Shown: piece by piece, positions 37,301 to 48,589 of the stretch
How positions within the stretch are numbered: the stretch's first letter is position 1
How the letters are laid out: each line of letters starts with the position of its first letter
DNA from: Cyclospora cayetanensis
Taxonomy: Eukaryota; Apicomplexa; Conoidasida; Eucoccidiorida; Eimeriidae
Reading direction: 5' to 3'
Assembly (NCBI RefSeq): GCF_002999335.1
Contig: NW_020312154.1
Location: forward strand, 1-62,790
DNA length: 62,790 nt
Notes under the pieces: generated by a model
Databases searched by the model: none
Told to the model about the DNA's origin: nothing
The model's input: the letters and a program-made list of their open reading frames with translations, nothing else
Translations under genes and position numbers: made by a program

Positions 37301-39565
37301 CCTCTTCGCAAGAAAGTCTTTGCATGTAGGTGCAGGGGCTGATGCGCAGAAGCTTTTGAGGCTGAGGTTGGTCTTTCTGGAAATGTTGTTTGCAGGGAGT
37401 CTCTCGCTCCTACCATCGCTTCCACGGGTGAGGCTCCCAAGGACGGCAGGAGGCATCTTCACACAGACACAGCAGAGGGTCGAGTTGCCCTCCTTCAAGA
37501 GTCTCTCGCCCTCCTGAAGGAAGCTCTCTATCCGTTTGTGCAGCCGACTCCACTTGAGAATCCCCCTGATATTCTAAGCACAGAAAAAGCCAAAAAAGAC
37601 GCGTCCTTTGCACGCTTGTTCGAGCTGAACTTTTATTCGCACTTGATGGTCAGGACGCACCCACACCCGCATTCTTGTTTTATCGCCCCCCTGCGTTTTT
37701 TGCATGTTGCCATTCGCGTCGCGCACTATAAGGGGCCTTTTCGATGATGATAGGTACAGCGTCTGCTGTCGTCGCTGCTCTCTGTGGGTGCCTTGGGTGC
37801 CGTTGCCAGTATGCATTTGCATTGTGCGTTTGGTGTATGTGTGTATATGTATGTGTGTGTGTATGTGTATATGTATGTGTGCATATGTATGCATGTGTGC
37901 ATGTGTATATGTATGTGTATGTATGTGTGCATATGTACGTATGTGTGTATATATGTATGTGTGCACATGTATGTATGTGTGTATCTCTGTATATATGTAT
38001 GTGTGCAGATGTATGTATGTGTGTATGTGTATATGTATGTATATGTGTATGTATGTATGTGTGCACATGTATGTATGTGTGTATCTCTGTATATATGAAT
38101 ATGTGCATATGTATGCATGCCTGTCTGTCTCGCGTCAACAGGGGTGTTTTGCTCTTGTCTGCTTGGATGTGGAGTATGTACACCCCCTCAATCGCCGACT
38201 CGAGGCTTTTTATAGAAATGTTTTAGGAACAGCGAGTTCGCCTCTGGACAGCTTTTGGGGGCTTCAGCCTGACGCGCCTCAGTCGAGTGTCTCGTCAGAG
38301 GAGCGTTTGGAGAAGAAGGCGCAAGAGGCTGCCGAGGCTGACGCGGTAGAAGTCTTGAAAGGGGTGAGTCTCTGGTCAGGGGGAGTCTTGGGGTGGCGCG
38401 TCTGAGAGCTCGGAGGAAAGAAGCCACTCCCTGCTGTAAGCTTCGTGCTGCCTGATGGATGTGCCGGCTGTGTGGACAGCTGCTGCGGGATGTGTATGTT
38501 GTCACGCGGTGGAACGAGGAAGAGACACTCGACGCATTCGAGGCAGGAGTCTCGCAAGGGTCAGACGCCTTGCGGGAAGACTTTCGCGGCGCTCCCCTGC
38601 TCCCCTTCATTGGTGCGGGATTGTTCGCTTTCGGCTCGCTCACGAATCACAGCTGCTGGCCGAATGCAGAGGCGGATTTCCCCCTGCCCAAGCCTTCTCT
38701 GGAGGTAGGGGAGGGGAGGCGCGTTCAAGGGCTGCCGTGTTTAGATGCGCCTCGTCGGCGTAGAGGCTTCCCTGCATCCGTGGATTCCGAATTCTGAGTG
38801 GCTTCTGCGTTTCTTGCAGGTGCGTGCCTTGCGCCCCATCGCGGAAGGCGAGGAAGTGGTGATTTCGTACATCGACGAAAGCCTCTCCCTGCACGAACGC
38901 CAGAAGATCCTGCAGACAGTAAGTGTCTAGAGGTCTTTGCAAGGTGCAGCCTCCTACTACTCCTGGGTTGCTTCTCTGCGAGGCAGCAGCCTTCAGCAGC
39001 TTCGTCAGAGGTCGTTCGGAGCTTCAAAGTGGCCTCCTCACGAGGAGGAAGGGGGGAGAGCAAACGAGGCGGCGCACGTTCGACTCGGGCGAGAAGGGAG
39101 AGGCATTCGCTTTGTGTCTGGCTATTGCAGAATTACGGCTTTTCATGCACCTGTCCGCGATGCGTCGTGGAGGTGCGCATGCAAGCAGCCCCTCACTCCG
39201 ATCTCCACTGGACCGCTTTCTCCATCTTCCTGCGCTTTATTTTTACGTGTCGTTTAGCGGCCTTTATATTTAGGTGCTATCGCGCGCGCGTTGCGCCGTG
39301 TCACGCAGGCAACTGAGGCGCTGCTGGTACTCATGAAGGCTCCCGAATGTGCAGATGGAGCCCAGCTGGAAGTAAGCGGCCGTGCGCTGGTTGTTGCTGT
39401 CATAGGGGGTTGCGCTTAGAATGCTTGCATCTCGAACTGTTATTGCTGCCTGCCATGCGCTGCTGCCTTTTTGCGCCTTAGGATCTCCTTGCCCGCCGAA
39501 CTGGCATCCCCGTGGGAGTGGTCAGCGAAATAAGGGCGTGGGTGGGGAGGCGCTGCAGCACGTGA
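34371..39565 (+). CDS. SMYD-family SET/MYND lysine methyltransferase
   Basis: Fourteen phase-consistent exons give about 507 residues: 34371-34493, 34860-34912, 35068-35104, 35765-35842, 36230-36344, 36591-36670, 37296-37427, 37478-37648, 38142-38363, 38480-38704, 38820-38918, 39131-39172, 39309-39371, 39482-39565. In order: SET start (AKRGRGLVASESI), MYND zinc finger split over exons 3-5 (CSNC, then PCGEPGC, FCSEAC, H and C), SET catalytic part (GSLTNHSCWPNAE, GEEVVISYIDESL) and post-SET CTCPRC. SMYD enzymes transfer methyl groups from S-adenosylmethionine to lysines of histones or cytoskeletal/chaperone proteins; the substrate is unknown here. Introns are large and filled with different tandem repeats. 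Exon 7-8 borders and the final exon are the weakest points. Confidence 0.85.
35285..35450. repeat. CT/CTGT microsatellite in SMYD intron 3
   Basis: Pyrimidine-rich tandem array of TCTG and TCTC units lying wholly inside the intron between MYND exons 3 and 4. Confidence 0.85.
35877..36082. repeat. 12-bp minisatellite in SMYD intron 4
   Basis: About 17 copies of a 12-base unit TGCACATACAGC and close variants (CCACACATACAG, TGAACATACAGC). The array is intronic by the phase-consistent gene model, although open in several frames. Confidence 0.9.
36733..37175. repeat. TG-rich microsatellite in SMYD intron 6
   Basis: About 440 bases of TGTGTGTATT/TGTGTTTTTG repeats on plus. It creates long artificial Cys/Val and Thr/His frames. 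Confidence 0.9.
37835..38120. repeat. TATG microsatellite in SMYD intron 8
   Basis: Interrupted TATG/TGTG/CATA array of nearly 290 bases within the intron between exons ending at 37648 and starting at 38142. Confidence 0.9.
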
Positions 39566-41094
39566 ACCGTCGAAAGTTTTTTCAGACTTTGAACTGCTTT
39601 GCCGCATGCGCATCCAGGCTGCACTGTGCGCTTGGCGCTAAAGAAAACGCACCGCGCGATCCAGGGTGAAATGGCGAAAAACGTCTTTTGCTTTTTACAC
39701 GTGTTTACGTGTGTCCCTACCGCCGACCAGCTTTCCTTTAGGTGCCTCAGGAGCAAGTCGCATGTCGCATGTCGATACACCCCCGACGTTATATGCATGC
39801 AGGGCCTGCTATACAGCCAGGGTTTTAGTTTGCGCGTTCTAGGAGGCAGGCGCGTGCAGCTTTCTTATGGCTGGAGAAAGCCACGCAAGCCTTGTCTTTG
39901 AGTTCTACGCGAGATGCAGCGCACTGCCCCTTGAAGACCTCCTTCCACGCAGAGAAGGCTTGGTAGAAGAGGTTCAATCCTGCATTGCCAGCTCCGCATG
40001 CAGCTATTAGAGAACCTGTAGCAAGAGTAGCAACCGGGCTGAGGTGCACGTCTTTTCCTGAATATACTGCGAGGCGTGAAGCGCCGCTGCGCGCAAGTGA
40101 ACGCAAGCAGCAGAGGCTGCGCGGAGGGAGAGGTTCTGTGAAGCTGCAGGCACTACTGCTCCTGCTACCGTTATCTCCACTATGTCTGTAGAGGCACTCT
40201 TTACTTCAACAACAGCCTCTATGAGGCCAGCTGCAGGCACTACTGCTCCTGCTACCGTTATCTCCACTATGTCTGTAGAGGCACTCTTTACTTCAACAAC
40301 AGCCTCTATGAGGCCAGCTGCAGGCACTACCGTTCCTGCTACCGTTATCTCCACTATGTCTGTAGAGGCACTCTTTATTTCAACAACAGCCTCTATGAGG
40401 CCAGCTGCAGGCACTACCGTTCCTGCTACCGTTATCTCCACTATGTCTGTAGAGGCACTCTTTATTTCAACAACAGCCTCTATGAGGCCAGCTGCAGGCA
40501 CTACTGCTCCTGCTACCGTTATCTCCACTATGTCTGTAGAGGCACTCTTTACTTCAACAACAGCCTCTATGAGGCCATATGGCAGGGGCATTCAACGACT
40601 GCCTGGGTCCGCTGCTCCACCCCTTGCACCTCAAAAACAGCAAAAAACACCTCGGCCTGACGCGGTGTTACGAAAACGCTCTTTTCTCTGAAAGGGCAGG
40701 AGGAATCACACGGCCTGAGCGAGCGACAGCTTCTGAAGGATCTCAAAAGAAAGAAAAAAAATCGCCAACAACTTTTCAAAATACGCAACGGGTGAGGAAG
40801 GCACACAAAGGAGGCCAAAATGGACCGAAGCGGGGAAGGACGAGTCATAAGACACATTCATATGTATAAATACACATATACATATAAATATATACACGTA
40901 CATATATATTATGCATATATATGTATATGCATGCAGAGAGAGAACCCAGAAATACTGACTGGTGAGGAGCATGGGTGGCGTGCATAAATATACATATGTG
41001 CAGCTTCCCCGCACTCCCTCCCTTTTCCGTCCGATACACTCCACCTGCCTCAACAGGGAGTTCCCGATTTTATCTGCTGACGACGTGGGCTATC
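39566..41094. other. Convergent intergenic region
   Basis: Lies between the 3' ends of the SMYD gene (plus) and the PTEN-like gene (minus). Contains the 87-bp repeat at 40144-40578 and an AT-rich TATACATA stretch at 40860-40930. A minus frame at about 39900-40080 (GKDVHLSPVATLATGSLIAA) looks protein-like but could not be joined to anything. Confidence 0.5.
40144..40578. repeat. 87-bp tandem repeat, five copies, open on both strands
   Basis: Five head-to-tail 87-base units starting at 40144, 40231, 40318, 40405 and 40492, differing at only a few positions. Both strands stay open through the array: plus 40182-40691 encodes a 29-residue Thr/Ser/Ala unit (SVEALFTSTTASMRPAAGTT), minus 40007-40591 a 29-residue hydrophobic-acidic unit (GLIEAVVEVKSASTDIVEIT). 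The differences are conservative (Val/Ile, Ala/Thr) on minus and Thr/Ile, Ala/Val on plus, so they do not settle which strand, if either, is translated. Confidence 0.9.
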
Positions 41095-44000
41095 TTATTT
41101 TATCTCTGGCTGGTGGTGTTGGTCGTCTTGCTGCGTGCTCTCGAGCAGCTGGTTTGTTGGCAGCAGCTGCTGCGTTTTCTGTGGCAGGTGCTGCTGTCCA
41201 ACGAGGACGAAGACACCGTCGCTCTTTGGGTGTTTGGGTGTGGTGTTGCCACTGCTTTCGTTGCTGCTGTTGCTGCTGCTGGGAACCTCCTGAGACGTTA
41301 AGCGGGGAGACGCCAGCAGCACTGGCGAGGAGACTGGGGAGCTCACAGCAATCCATTCGGCAGTGCTGCTCGCCCGAGAGCCGGCGCTCTCCGCTGTCAC
41401 TCCTTCCTCTCGTGCTGCAGCTGCTGTTGCATGCAGTGCATGCACTGCATCTCTTGCGAAAAGGCGGGTCGGTGTCAATGAGATGAATCCGTCGCCTCTT
41501 GCCTCTGAGAAAGCTGCACTCTGTACACTGGATCCTCCTACGTGGCAAGCGGACTGGAGGTGCCCATTGCGGGGTGGCAAGAGGCCTTTCGCCGCTCTTG
41601 TTGTAGTCGTCGCTTCCTCCGGAAATTCAGCCTCTGGCGGTGCTCGTGCAACAGGATCACGCAGACTGTCGTCTGAATTCTTGCTGATGCTGGTAGTAGT
41701 GGTAGTGGAGTATGGTCGCAAAATGCCTGCGTCATCTATCTCGCCGGCTACGGCTGATGCACATGACGGAGGAGCTGCTGGAAGAGGCTGCGAGATCGAA
41801 GACTCTCCTGTGGAGCTGGGAGACAGGATATTTTCAGCCGAAAGAGGAGGCAGAGACTTTGAGTTCGCTGTGTCTTCTTCGTCTTCGCTACAACCCCAAC
41901 TAATGTCGCTTTCACTCTCTTCCTTCTTTTCCTGCCGCTGTCTTCCCTCCCACGGCAACACTTCCCTAAGGGGCCACTGTGCGCCAGCTGAACCTCCTGC
42001 TGATATCTTCCAATAAGACGCGTCTTCTTCTTCTTCTTCTTCGTCTGCTGCTTTCGCTGCTGCTTTCGCTGCTGCTTCTGCTTCTGCTGCTTCTGCTGCT
42101 TTCGCTGCAGCAGCGTCTTCTCCTCCACGTGCTGCTGCTGCAGCTCTCGACGTACTCGGAAGAGCGCCCTCGCCACAACTCCAGTGTTGCAAGTCCAGGC
42201 GCTCAGGCGAAGATTTCCTCGCCACGTCACCAACAAAAAGCGACTGCACTTCTCCCCGAGGAGGCGTCAAGAAACCACTTGGCCCTCCACAGCTCTTGTA
42301 CAGTGCTCCACAGACTCGCCGTTCATTCCGAGGATATCCTGTCTCGCCGTCATCTACTCCCCCAGCTTCTGCCGCAAGCGGAGGAGTCGGAGCTTCCAGC
42401 CACTGCTGCCTTCGCCGAAACTCACGGCATTGAACGCCTTCTTCTCTGACTCGCCTGGCTAGCTGCTGCAGCTCTCTCGCGGCAGCAGGAGCAGCCGCTG
42501 CAGCCGCTGCTGTGTCTTTGCCGCTTCTTCCCCCGGGCACTCCGCACGCGCCTTCGCATGCAGTAGCGCTGTAAGAAGCCTCTTCTAGGGAGTTCAAAGG
42601 GTCAAAAAACACAGAAAAAAAGCAGTCCTCCGGGAAGGCTGCTGCGAGCATAGGACCCCCATCCAAGTCTGCCTTGCAGAAGGAAACGCATCCTGCCAAA
42701 TCCACGACTCCCGAGTGAAATGCGACGCGCGCCATCGGCACTTTACGACCCCGAATGGGGGTTTGACTGCAGGTGCTGCTGCTGCATGCAGGAGCGCTGA
42801 GATTTCCGCAGCTGCTGCAGCCGGACAGGTGACGCTCCTGTTGCAAACGCTGCTGCTGCTGCGACGGGCTGATTCTCTCCGGGAGCACGTGCAGCAGTCG
42901 CAGCAGCACATCGCCACAAAGAGCGACGCCAGCGGGAATGTCGAACTTCAAACTTTCGTCCTCCGGACTGTACACTGGCACTTGGCTGGCGCAGCACCAG
43001 CAGAGGCCTTGTTGTTGCTGTTGGTATTTTTGTTGCTGTTGGTGGTTTTGTTGCTGTTGGTGGTTTTGTTGCTGCGTCTTCTGTTGCTTCTCATCATGGT
43101 AATGAAATGCTGCACCATTCGACGCGGCGAAAGAGCAGGCTTGCTGTTGCAAAGACGAATACACCAACACGCCTTCCAGCCACACTTCGAGCACTGGACG
43201 GAAGAGCAGCCGAACGTGCTGGCGTGGCTTCGCGGTTTTCTCGTCCGCATCGTCTGCGAAGTCACTGCCATCTCCTTCAGAAGAGGAGCACAAGGCGCCC
43301 CCGTCGAAGGCGTTCGCGAACTCCTCTATGGCAGGGAGGCCAGAGAAGATAATTCTGCGTAGCTGTCTAGGGAGCAGCCGCTGCTGCAGCTGCCTCCTGT
43401 GGTTTGCAGCTTGCTCTTCCTCCGTCGAGTGCGCGGGAGCGCGCGAGGCGAAAGGAGAAGGGATTTCCATGAGGCAGTCAAAGAACTCCAAGAAGCGTCT
43501 TTGACTGGGCAGGAGGGGAAACGCCTCCGGTTCGAAGCCTAAAGCCATCGCAATTCGACGTACAGCTGCTCGTGTGTCTCGTGCAGCACCTGTCCAAGAG
43601 AGGAAGGCTGCAGCGAGGCAGACGGAGCGGCCTAGACTCCTGAAAGATTGCAGCAAAAGTACGTGTTTGTCATCTCCCCGCATCCATCTGCCGGCGCTGA
43701 CGCAGAGGGACAGACACAGGCGCAAAGGCGGATAGGAGAGGCCGCACAACTCTGCATCTAGGGTGGTGCCAGTCTTGAATTCTGATGCTGGAGGTGAAGC
43801 TGCTGCTTCCGGCGATGCTGCTGGTGATGCATTTGGCAGCGGCAGTGGCGCAAAAGATGATGAGACAGCGAGAGATGCGGCGAGCTCTCCCGCCTCGTGT
43901 TTAGGCCTCTGATGACGTGGGGGCGTCTGCGTGCGGATACTCCCACCCCGGCTACGCGTGTCAGTTGAGGGAATGCAAGTATTAGCAGTACCAGCGGCAG

Positions 44001-44845
44001 TTTTAGCATCAGTATTAGCAGTACTAGCAGCAGTTTTAGCAGCAGTATTGGCAGTAGCATGACAGGGCCCGTCTCTGAACGCACTGCTGCGACGGCGCTT
44101 ATCCGCCATGTCTATGACCAAATAGCTGAACGGGTGTGTGGCGTCCATGTAAGAGGAAATCAAGGCATTGAGAGGAGAGGCGTTTTCTGTTCGATCGCAT
44201 AAAAAGACGCGATCTGCTATTTCGTAGAGACCTATGGCAAGAAAAACCACACCACACAACGCAAGACAAATTTGGGGGTGAAGGAGTGCGCCTTTGGGGA
44301 GACAGACAGGAGGTCGATGACGGCAGCTGCTTGCTTTTGTGTTAGGGGCCTGAAACACTGCACGCCCCCTTCACGCAATCCGAGTGCAGAAAACACTGAC
44401 TTGGGGGCTTGAAGAGGTGGTGCGCCGACTGTTCGATTTTTTCGGCAACGGAGTGGGCAGCAGAGGCAGCAAGCGCCATCATGAAGCTGCCTAGGGAAGT
44501 TTTCGCGCTGCTTTCTAGGGATTTCTGAGGGTGTGGCTCTGAAGACTGCTTCACTCCCTCGCGCTCAAAGGCTCGACTGCTGCCGTCGCAACAACCGGCC
44601 GCATTCTGGGCATCTGCTGGGTACTTGCTCTGCTCCTCCCTTGGGAAATCGTCTTCCCACCGCATGGCAGCAAGCCTTTGCTGCAGTTGTTGTAGCTGCT
44701 CTGAGAGCGAGCTGCCACAGTTGGCGGGGGCATCGGTGCGAGCCGCTCTTGCCCCTGCGAAATCCGCAGTTGCAGCTTCGACCAAACCATTCAGCGCTCC
44801 TTCCTGCGCGCTGCGCTGCGCTCGCTCTTCTTCATCCCCCCGCAT
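41095..44845 (-). CDS. PTEN/auxilin-like pseudophosphatase with C2 domain
   Basis: Two exons on minus: 44845-44401 (start ATG with CTTAAA before it) and 44231-41095 (stop), joined in phase 1 by a GTCAGT donor and CATAG acceptor; about 1,190 residues. After an Ala-rich start, a tensin/PTEN-like domain begins (LYEIADRVFLCDRT, PFSYLVIDMA). A low-complexity insert of over 100 residues follows. The P-loop region reads LLLQSFRSLGRSVCLAAAF, then LLPSQRRFLEFFDCLME as in PTEN and auxilin. A C2-like part (LLFRPVLEVWLEGVLVYSS, LKFDIPAGVALCGDVLLRLL, VAFHSGVVDLAGCVSF) and a long Ser/Gln/Glu-rich tail follow. Auxilin/tensin-type PTEN domains bind membranes without catalysis. No J domain (HPD) seen. Role in membrane traffic or signalling is inference. 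Confidence 0.75.
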
Positions 44846-46484
44846 TTTAAGCGGAACGGCGAACCGTCCCGTAGCTGCACCGGCGCGAGGCGCACGGTCC
44901 AACTAGGTCTGTCTACAGAGAGGTCTCCTCCAGGACTGGCACGGGGGAGTTCGCCACATTCAAGAAAGATCCAAATGAAGCGAAAACCAAAAAACAGCTT
45001 CAAAGGGCAGCGACGTTTCCTAACGCGCTGCAGGCCGTGCCCGTCCCGCCTCTTCGTCCAGACTGCAGCTTCTCGGGTGAGCACGACGGGCTAACAGCAC
45101 ACTGCATACCACTGCCTCCTGTGTGTGCTCTTCGGCGAAGTCTCATGATAAAAAGGTTGCAGAATCGCTTGACAGAAAGTCTTCTGGGGCCAATACTGAC
45201 CACAGTCCTCGCCAGCAGAGGCCACCACACCCACACACTCGCCTAGCCCCGAGTAGCTAAGAACACCCCTCGTGGTAACCCGGCACTCGCTGCGAGCAGA
45301 CCAGCGTTTAGCACACAAAATCTGCGCAACTCTGAGTACATATATATGTATTTAACAAACAGAAAGTGTCAGTTTCCGACCCAGATGCGGCGCTCCCGCA
45401 TGCATCTGCTACTGCGGCCGACCGATTGCGGTTGCTCTGCACGGATCGTTCACCAAACTTGAAACCCTCCTGTGTTAACGCTATGAGCTTTGCGTGCTCC
45501 GTTGTGTGTGCTGAGCTGCTCTTTTTTTGCAACAAAAGTATACAGTCCGCATCTGCAAGGACCTGTGTCTCTAAAGCACCGTGCAATCAATCCTGGTGGC
45601 AGGGCGTGCGTGCGCATGAAGAATGACAGTGCCCCTATCAGTCATACTGGATTTAGAAGCGTCTTCGTACATCGGTCCGCGGCACTAAGCGCATTGAACC
45701 CTTTTTCCTTGTTCTTAAGCAGCTTCAATGTAGATCACTGCCAGAAAGGCACTCACGCAAGTCTGAGATCTGGCTTTCTCCTGGAAGCCGAGAGGTTCAA
45801 GAAAATTGAAACAGGATAGGTAGCAGACAGCGCATAAGATGCAGGGGATTGTGCAGAGTAACAGATTAGAAAACGGCAAGGAAAATGACCGACTGCTGTT
45901 GGGTACCGGGCGTGAACAGTGCAGGCAGATTTCTTGAAAGCACCTGATTGCTGTTGGTTACACTTTTGCTGCAGACTGCGCAGGGCGATAACACATGTTT
46001 GAATTCATAGTAGACGAAGCGTTTTGCAATGGACACCTCTGTCAGAGCACAAACCAACTGCCAAACTTGACATCTTTGCAAAACGTGTAATTGAACTACC
46101 GAGTTTAGCTTATAAAGGCTCTGTGATTCGTACTCTTGCCTCACCTACTTACAGCTCAGCTATATGTGTAAGACGCAGGCTATTTATATTATCTTTTCAA
46201 ACAATTCTTAGAACCCTAAATCCCTACCCCGTGCACTTCTATAACTGCTTGCTTGTGGAATAGATAGCAAGATGGGTGGTTCTGCAGGCCATTCAAGTTA
46301 GCATTCAACGGGTTTCCTTATTCCCTCACGTATGATAACATATCTAAATGACGGGTAAATACTAGCTCGCGTTTGACTAGAACGGCAATATAGCTATCTC
46401 CGTAGCAGTTTCCGGTGTACGGGGGTCCCCAGTGTGGGGGCTGGCCATTCACTGCAAATTAATTTTTCTACTGGGCAAACGAAA
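44846..46484. other. Divergent intergenic region
   Basis: About 1.6 kb between the PTEN-like gene (minus) and the small secreted-protein gene (plus). No supported feature; only short frames. Confidence 0.5.
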
Positions 46485-48180
46485 ATGCGGATAAAGTATC
46501 TGTTATGGTTTTTTTCGCTGCAAGGTTTTGTTTTTGCTCATGGGAAGAACCTGTTCGATGGCAAACCCTTTGCGGCATACGGATTTGGTGACTTTGCAAC
46601 TCAAGCCACAAAGGAATTGCGAACTCATCCAGTTCATGTTTTCAGACATTACAAAAGTGGACGTGCTGGTGGTGGACACTGTCTCAACGACTGTTGTGCC
46701 CAGAAGTCGAAACCCTCATGGGCAGCTAATCTACATAAAGTTGGTTGGCATGGTCTTAATCATTTTCGAATGCGATATTCTGAAGCGTGGTTGATCTTCA
46801 GGCGTGGAGGAGGTTCTATACTGAATGTTGGAACAAATCCTATGACTACGTCAGTGTCCCTTCGTAGTGAGAGTTTCGAAACAGTCATGAAGCCTCTGCA
46901 GAATCATCAACGACGCAAAAAACGTCCCCGTGCACATTTCGTACTCGGTAGGTGATTCACTTTTCCATGCGCCCCGAAAGATCCCCGATCGTGTATTGTG
47001 GTTTCTGCTCCGAACATCTTGGAATTAAATGTCATGGTTTAGGTAGAGCGGACGGACGAAGCCCGCATTCATGTTGAAGACAACACGGGCACGTTGGTGG
47101 AGAGTCCTACAAAACCAGTTGTCAGACAACCCCTACGGCCAGCTGACCCACTCCAGCAACAGCGAATGTATGACAGCATTTCCCTTCGTCGGCTCCCGTT
47201 TGCTGCGATTAACGCATGACGTGTTGCCCTCGCTCGCTCAGGCAAAAAAAGATTATGGAGCATACAGGATTCAGACCTGAAAATGCGGACTTTATGTTTG
47301 AGGTGGCATTTCTATCCCGTCACTGTGCTGCTTACACTTTCGGTGTATCGCCTTATTTTTTTGACAGAACGGGAAAGGCGTGGGAGTCGAATTGATGGGC
47401 AGCTCTAATCCTGACGGATTACTGGTAGAGGTCCACCATGCTGTGGGCCTCACGAATGTAAGACACGCAGTAACTGTGTAACTCGAGCTGAATACGCACA
47501 TCGGCATTTGCGACCAAAACTTTATACTGCTCAGGTCGGCGATGCGCCAGTAACGTTCCTCGCCAATCTTGCACAAGATGGAGTGGTCTTCTACAAGTTG
47601 GCGGATGGGTATAATGGCTCACAGCGGCTAATAGTCAGTTGTTTTGTTTCAATGAAGCCTGTTGTGTTTCTCAATCTACCTTTTTGAACTTGAAATACAC
47701 TCTTTCTTCCTGTATGCCCAGGTATACAATGCAGGTGAGAACAGACAGTTCATACACGCAACTTGATCTCTATGCGCATGTTTTTCAAATTGGCATTTCC
47801 AACCTTTCCCCCCAGGAAGCTTGCAGGAAGAAGAGCCTGTAGTCTCATTTAAGCAGAAAAATTCCACGCCGGGGGAACACGAAGCCCCGGCCTCACCGCT
47901 GGCGAACTCTCTCGATGCAGGCGCCGCCCATCCTACTGCTGAGGCACCTGCACAAACGGCAGTGGCCACTGGGGAGGGCAGTGCACCTAATTTGACGCAT
48001 TCTGCCTCAAAGTCGCACGAAGAGCCTGAAATGCAGCGGATGCCTCAGTTCCAGAGCGTGTTTCCCCATGGTCTGGACGGCTTAGGCCAAAGCACCTCGG
48101 AAGAACATCTACGCGAAATTCTGGGAACAGTCATTGCAGCAGCGCGGCTGCCACCCTCAAGGGCCAAAATGTTCAAGTAA
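46485..48180 (+). CDS. Small multi-exon protein with predicted signal peptide, function unknown
   Basis: Eight exons join in phase to about 314 residues: 46485-46587, 46646-46739, 46802-46940, 47043-47120, 47368-47457, 47535-47608, 47722-47734 (13-base micro-exon), 47827-48180. The N-terminus is a clear signal peptide (MRIKYLLWFFSLQGFVFA). Then come a moderately hydrophobic region (DITKVDVLVVDTVSTTVVP, GSSNPDGLLVEVHHAVGLTN, GDAPVTFLANLAQDGVVFYK) and a Pro/Ser/Glu-rich, probably disordered C-terminus. No transmembrane helix, cysteine module or family recognised. Introns of about 60 bases separate the first exons. Exon 4 has the weakest 3' border. A secretory-pathway protein is likely; the organelle is unknown. 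Confidence 0.55.
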
Positions 48181-48589
48181 AGACCGTTTTGGGGTGTATG
48201 GGCATCTCGAATTCAGGTTCGAGACGATCGACGCACACAGCCCACCGCGCCTGAGTCACTCCTGTTCCTGCCAAATGCGTACCGTTTTTAAGACAGTCAC
48301 TTTTAACAGCAAATTGCAGCTTATTTGCGGAGTATTTACGCTAAATTAGCTGTATGTCCAGCACCAGATGCTGGCGCGCGTCGGCAAACGCAGGCGCCGG
48401 GGCGGCGGGAGGCGGGGGCCCTCGAGCGTGAGATGATGGAGGTCTTCTCCGAAGACTCACGATCTGCGAAAGACTCGGTCGGAAGACCGGCCTGCAGACA
48501 TTTTCTTGCGAAAATTGGTGCTTTTTAGGCGCATGGGCCATGAGCGAAAATGTTTTAGTACGGGATGATGGGTAAAAGAAGCCTGTGCA

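Noticed and set aside
36638..37517. Frames up to 286 codons rich in Thr/His or Cys/Val
   Set aside because: Produced by the TG-rich array of SMYD intron 6; the real exon starts at 37296 in one of these frames.
37574..38183. Thr/His/Tyr-rich frames on minus and Cys/Val/Met-rich frames on plus
   Set aside because: Microsatellite artefacts of SMYD intron 8.
41095..44845. Auxilin identity for the PTEN-like protein
   Set aside because: No J domain or HPD motif was found on the minus strand downstream, so only the PTEN/C2 resemblance is claimed.
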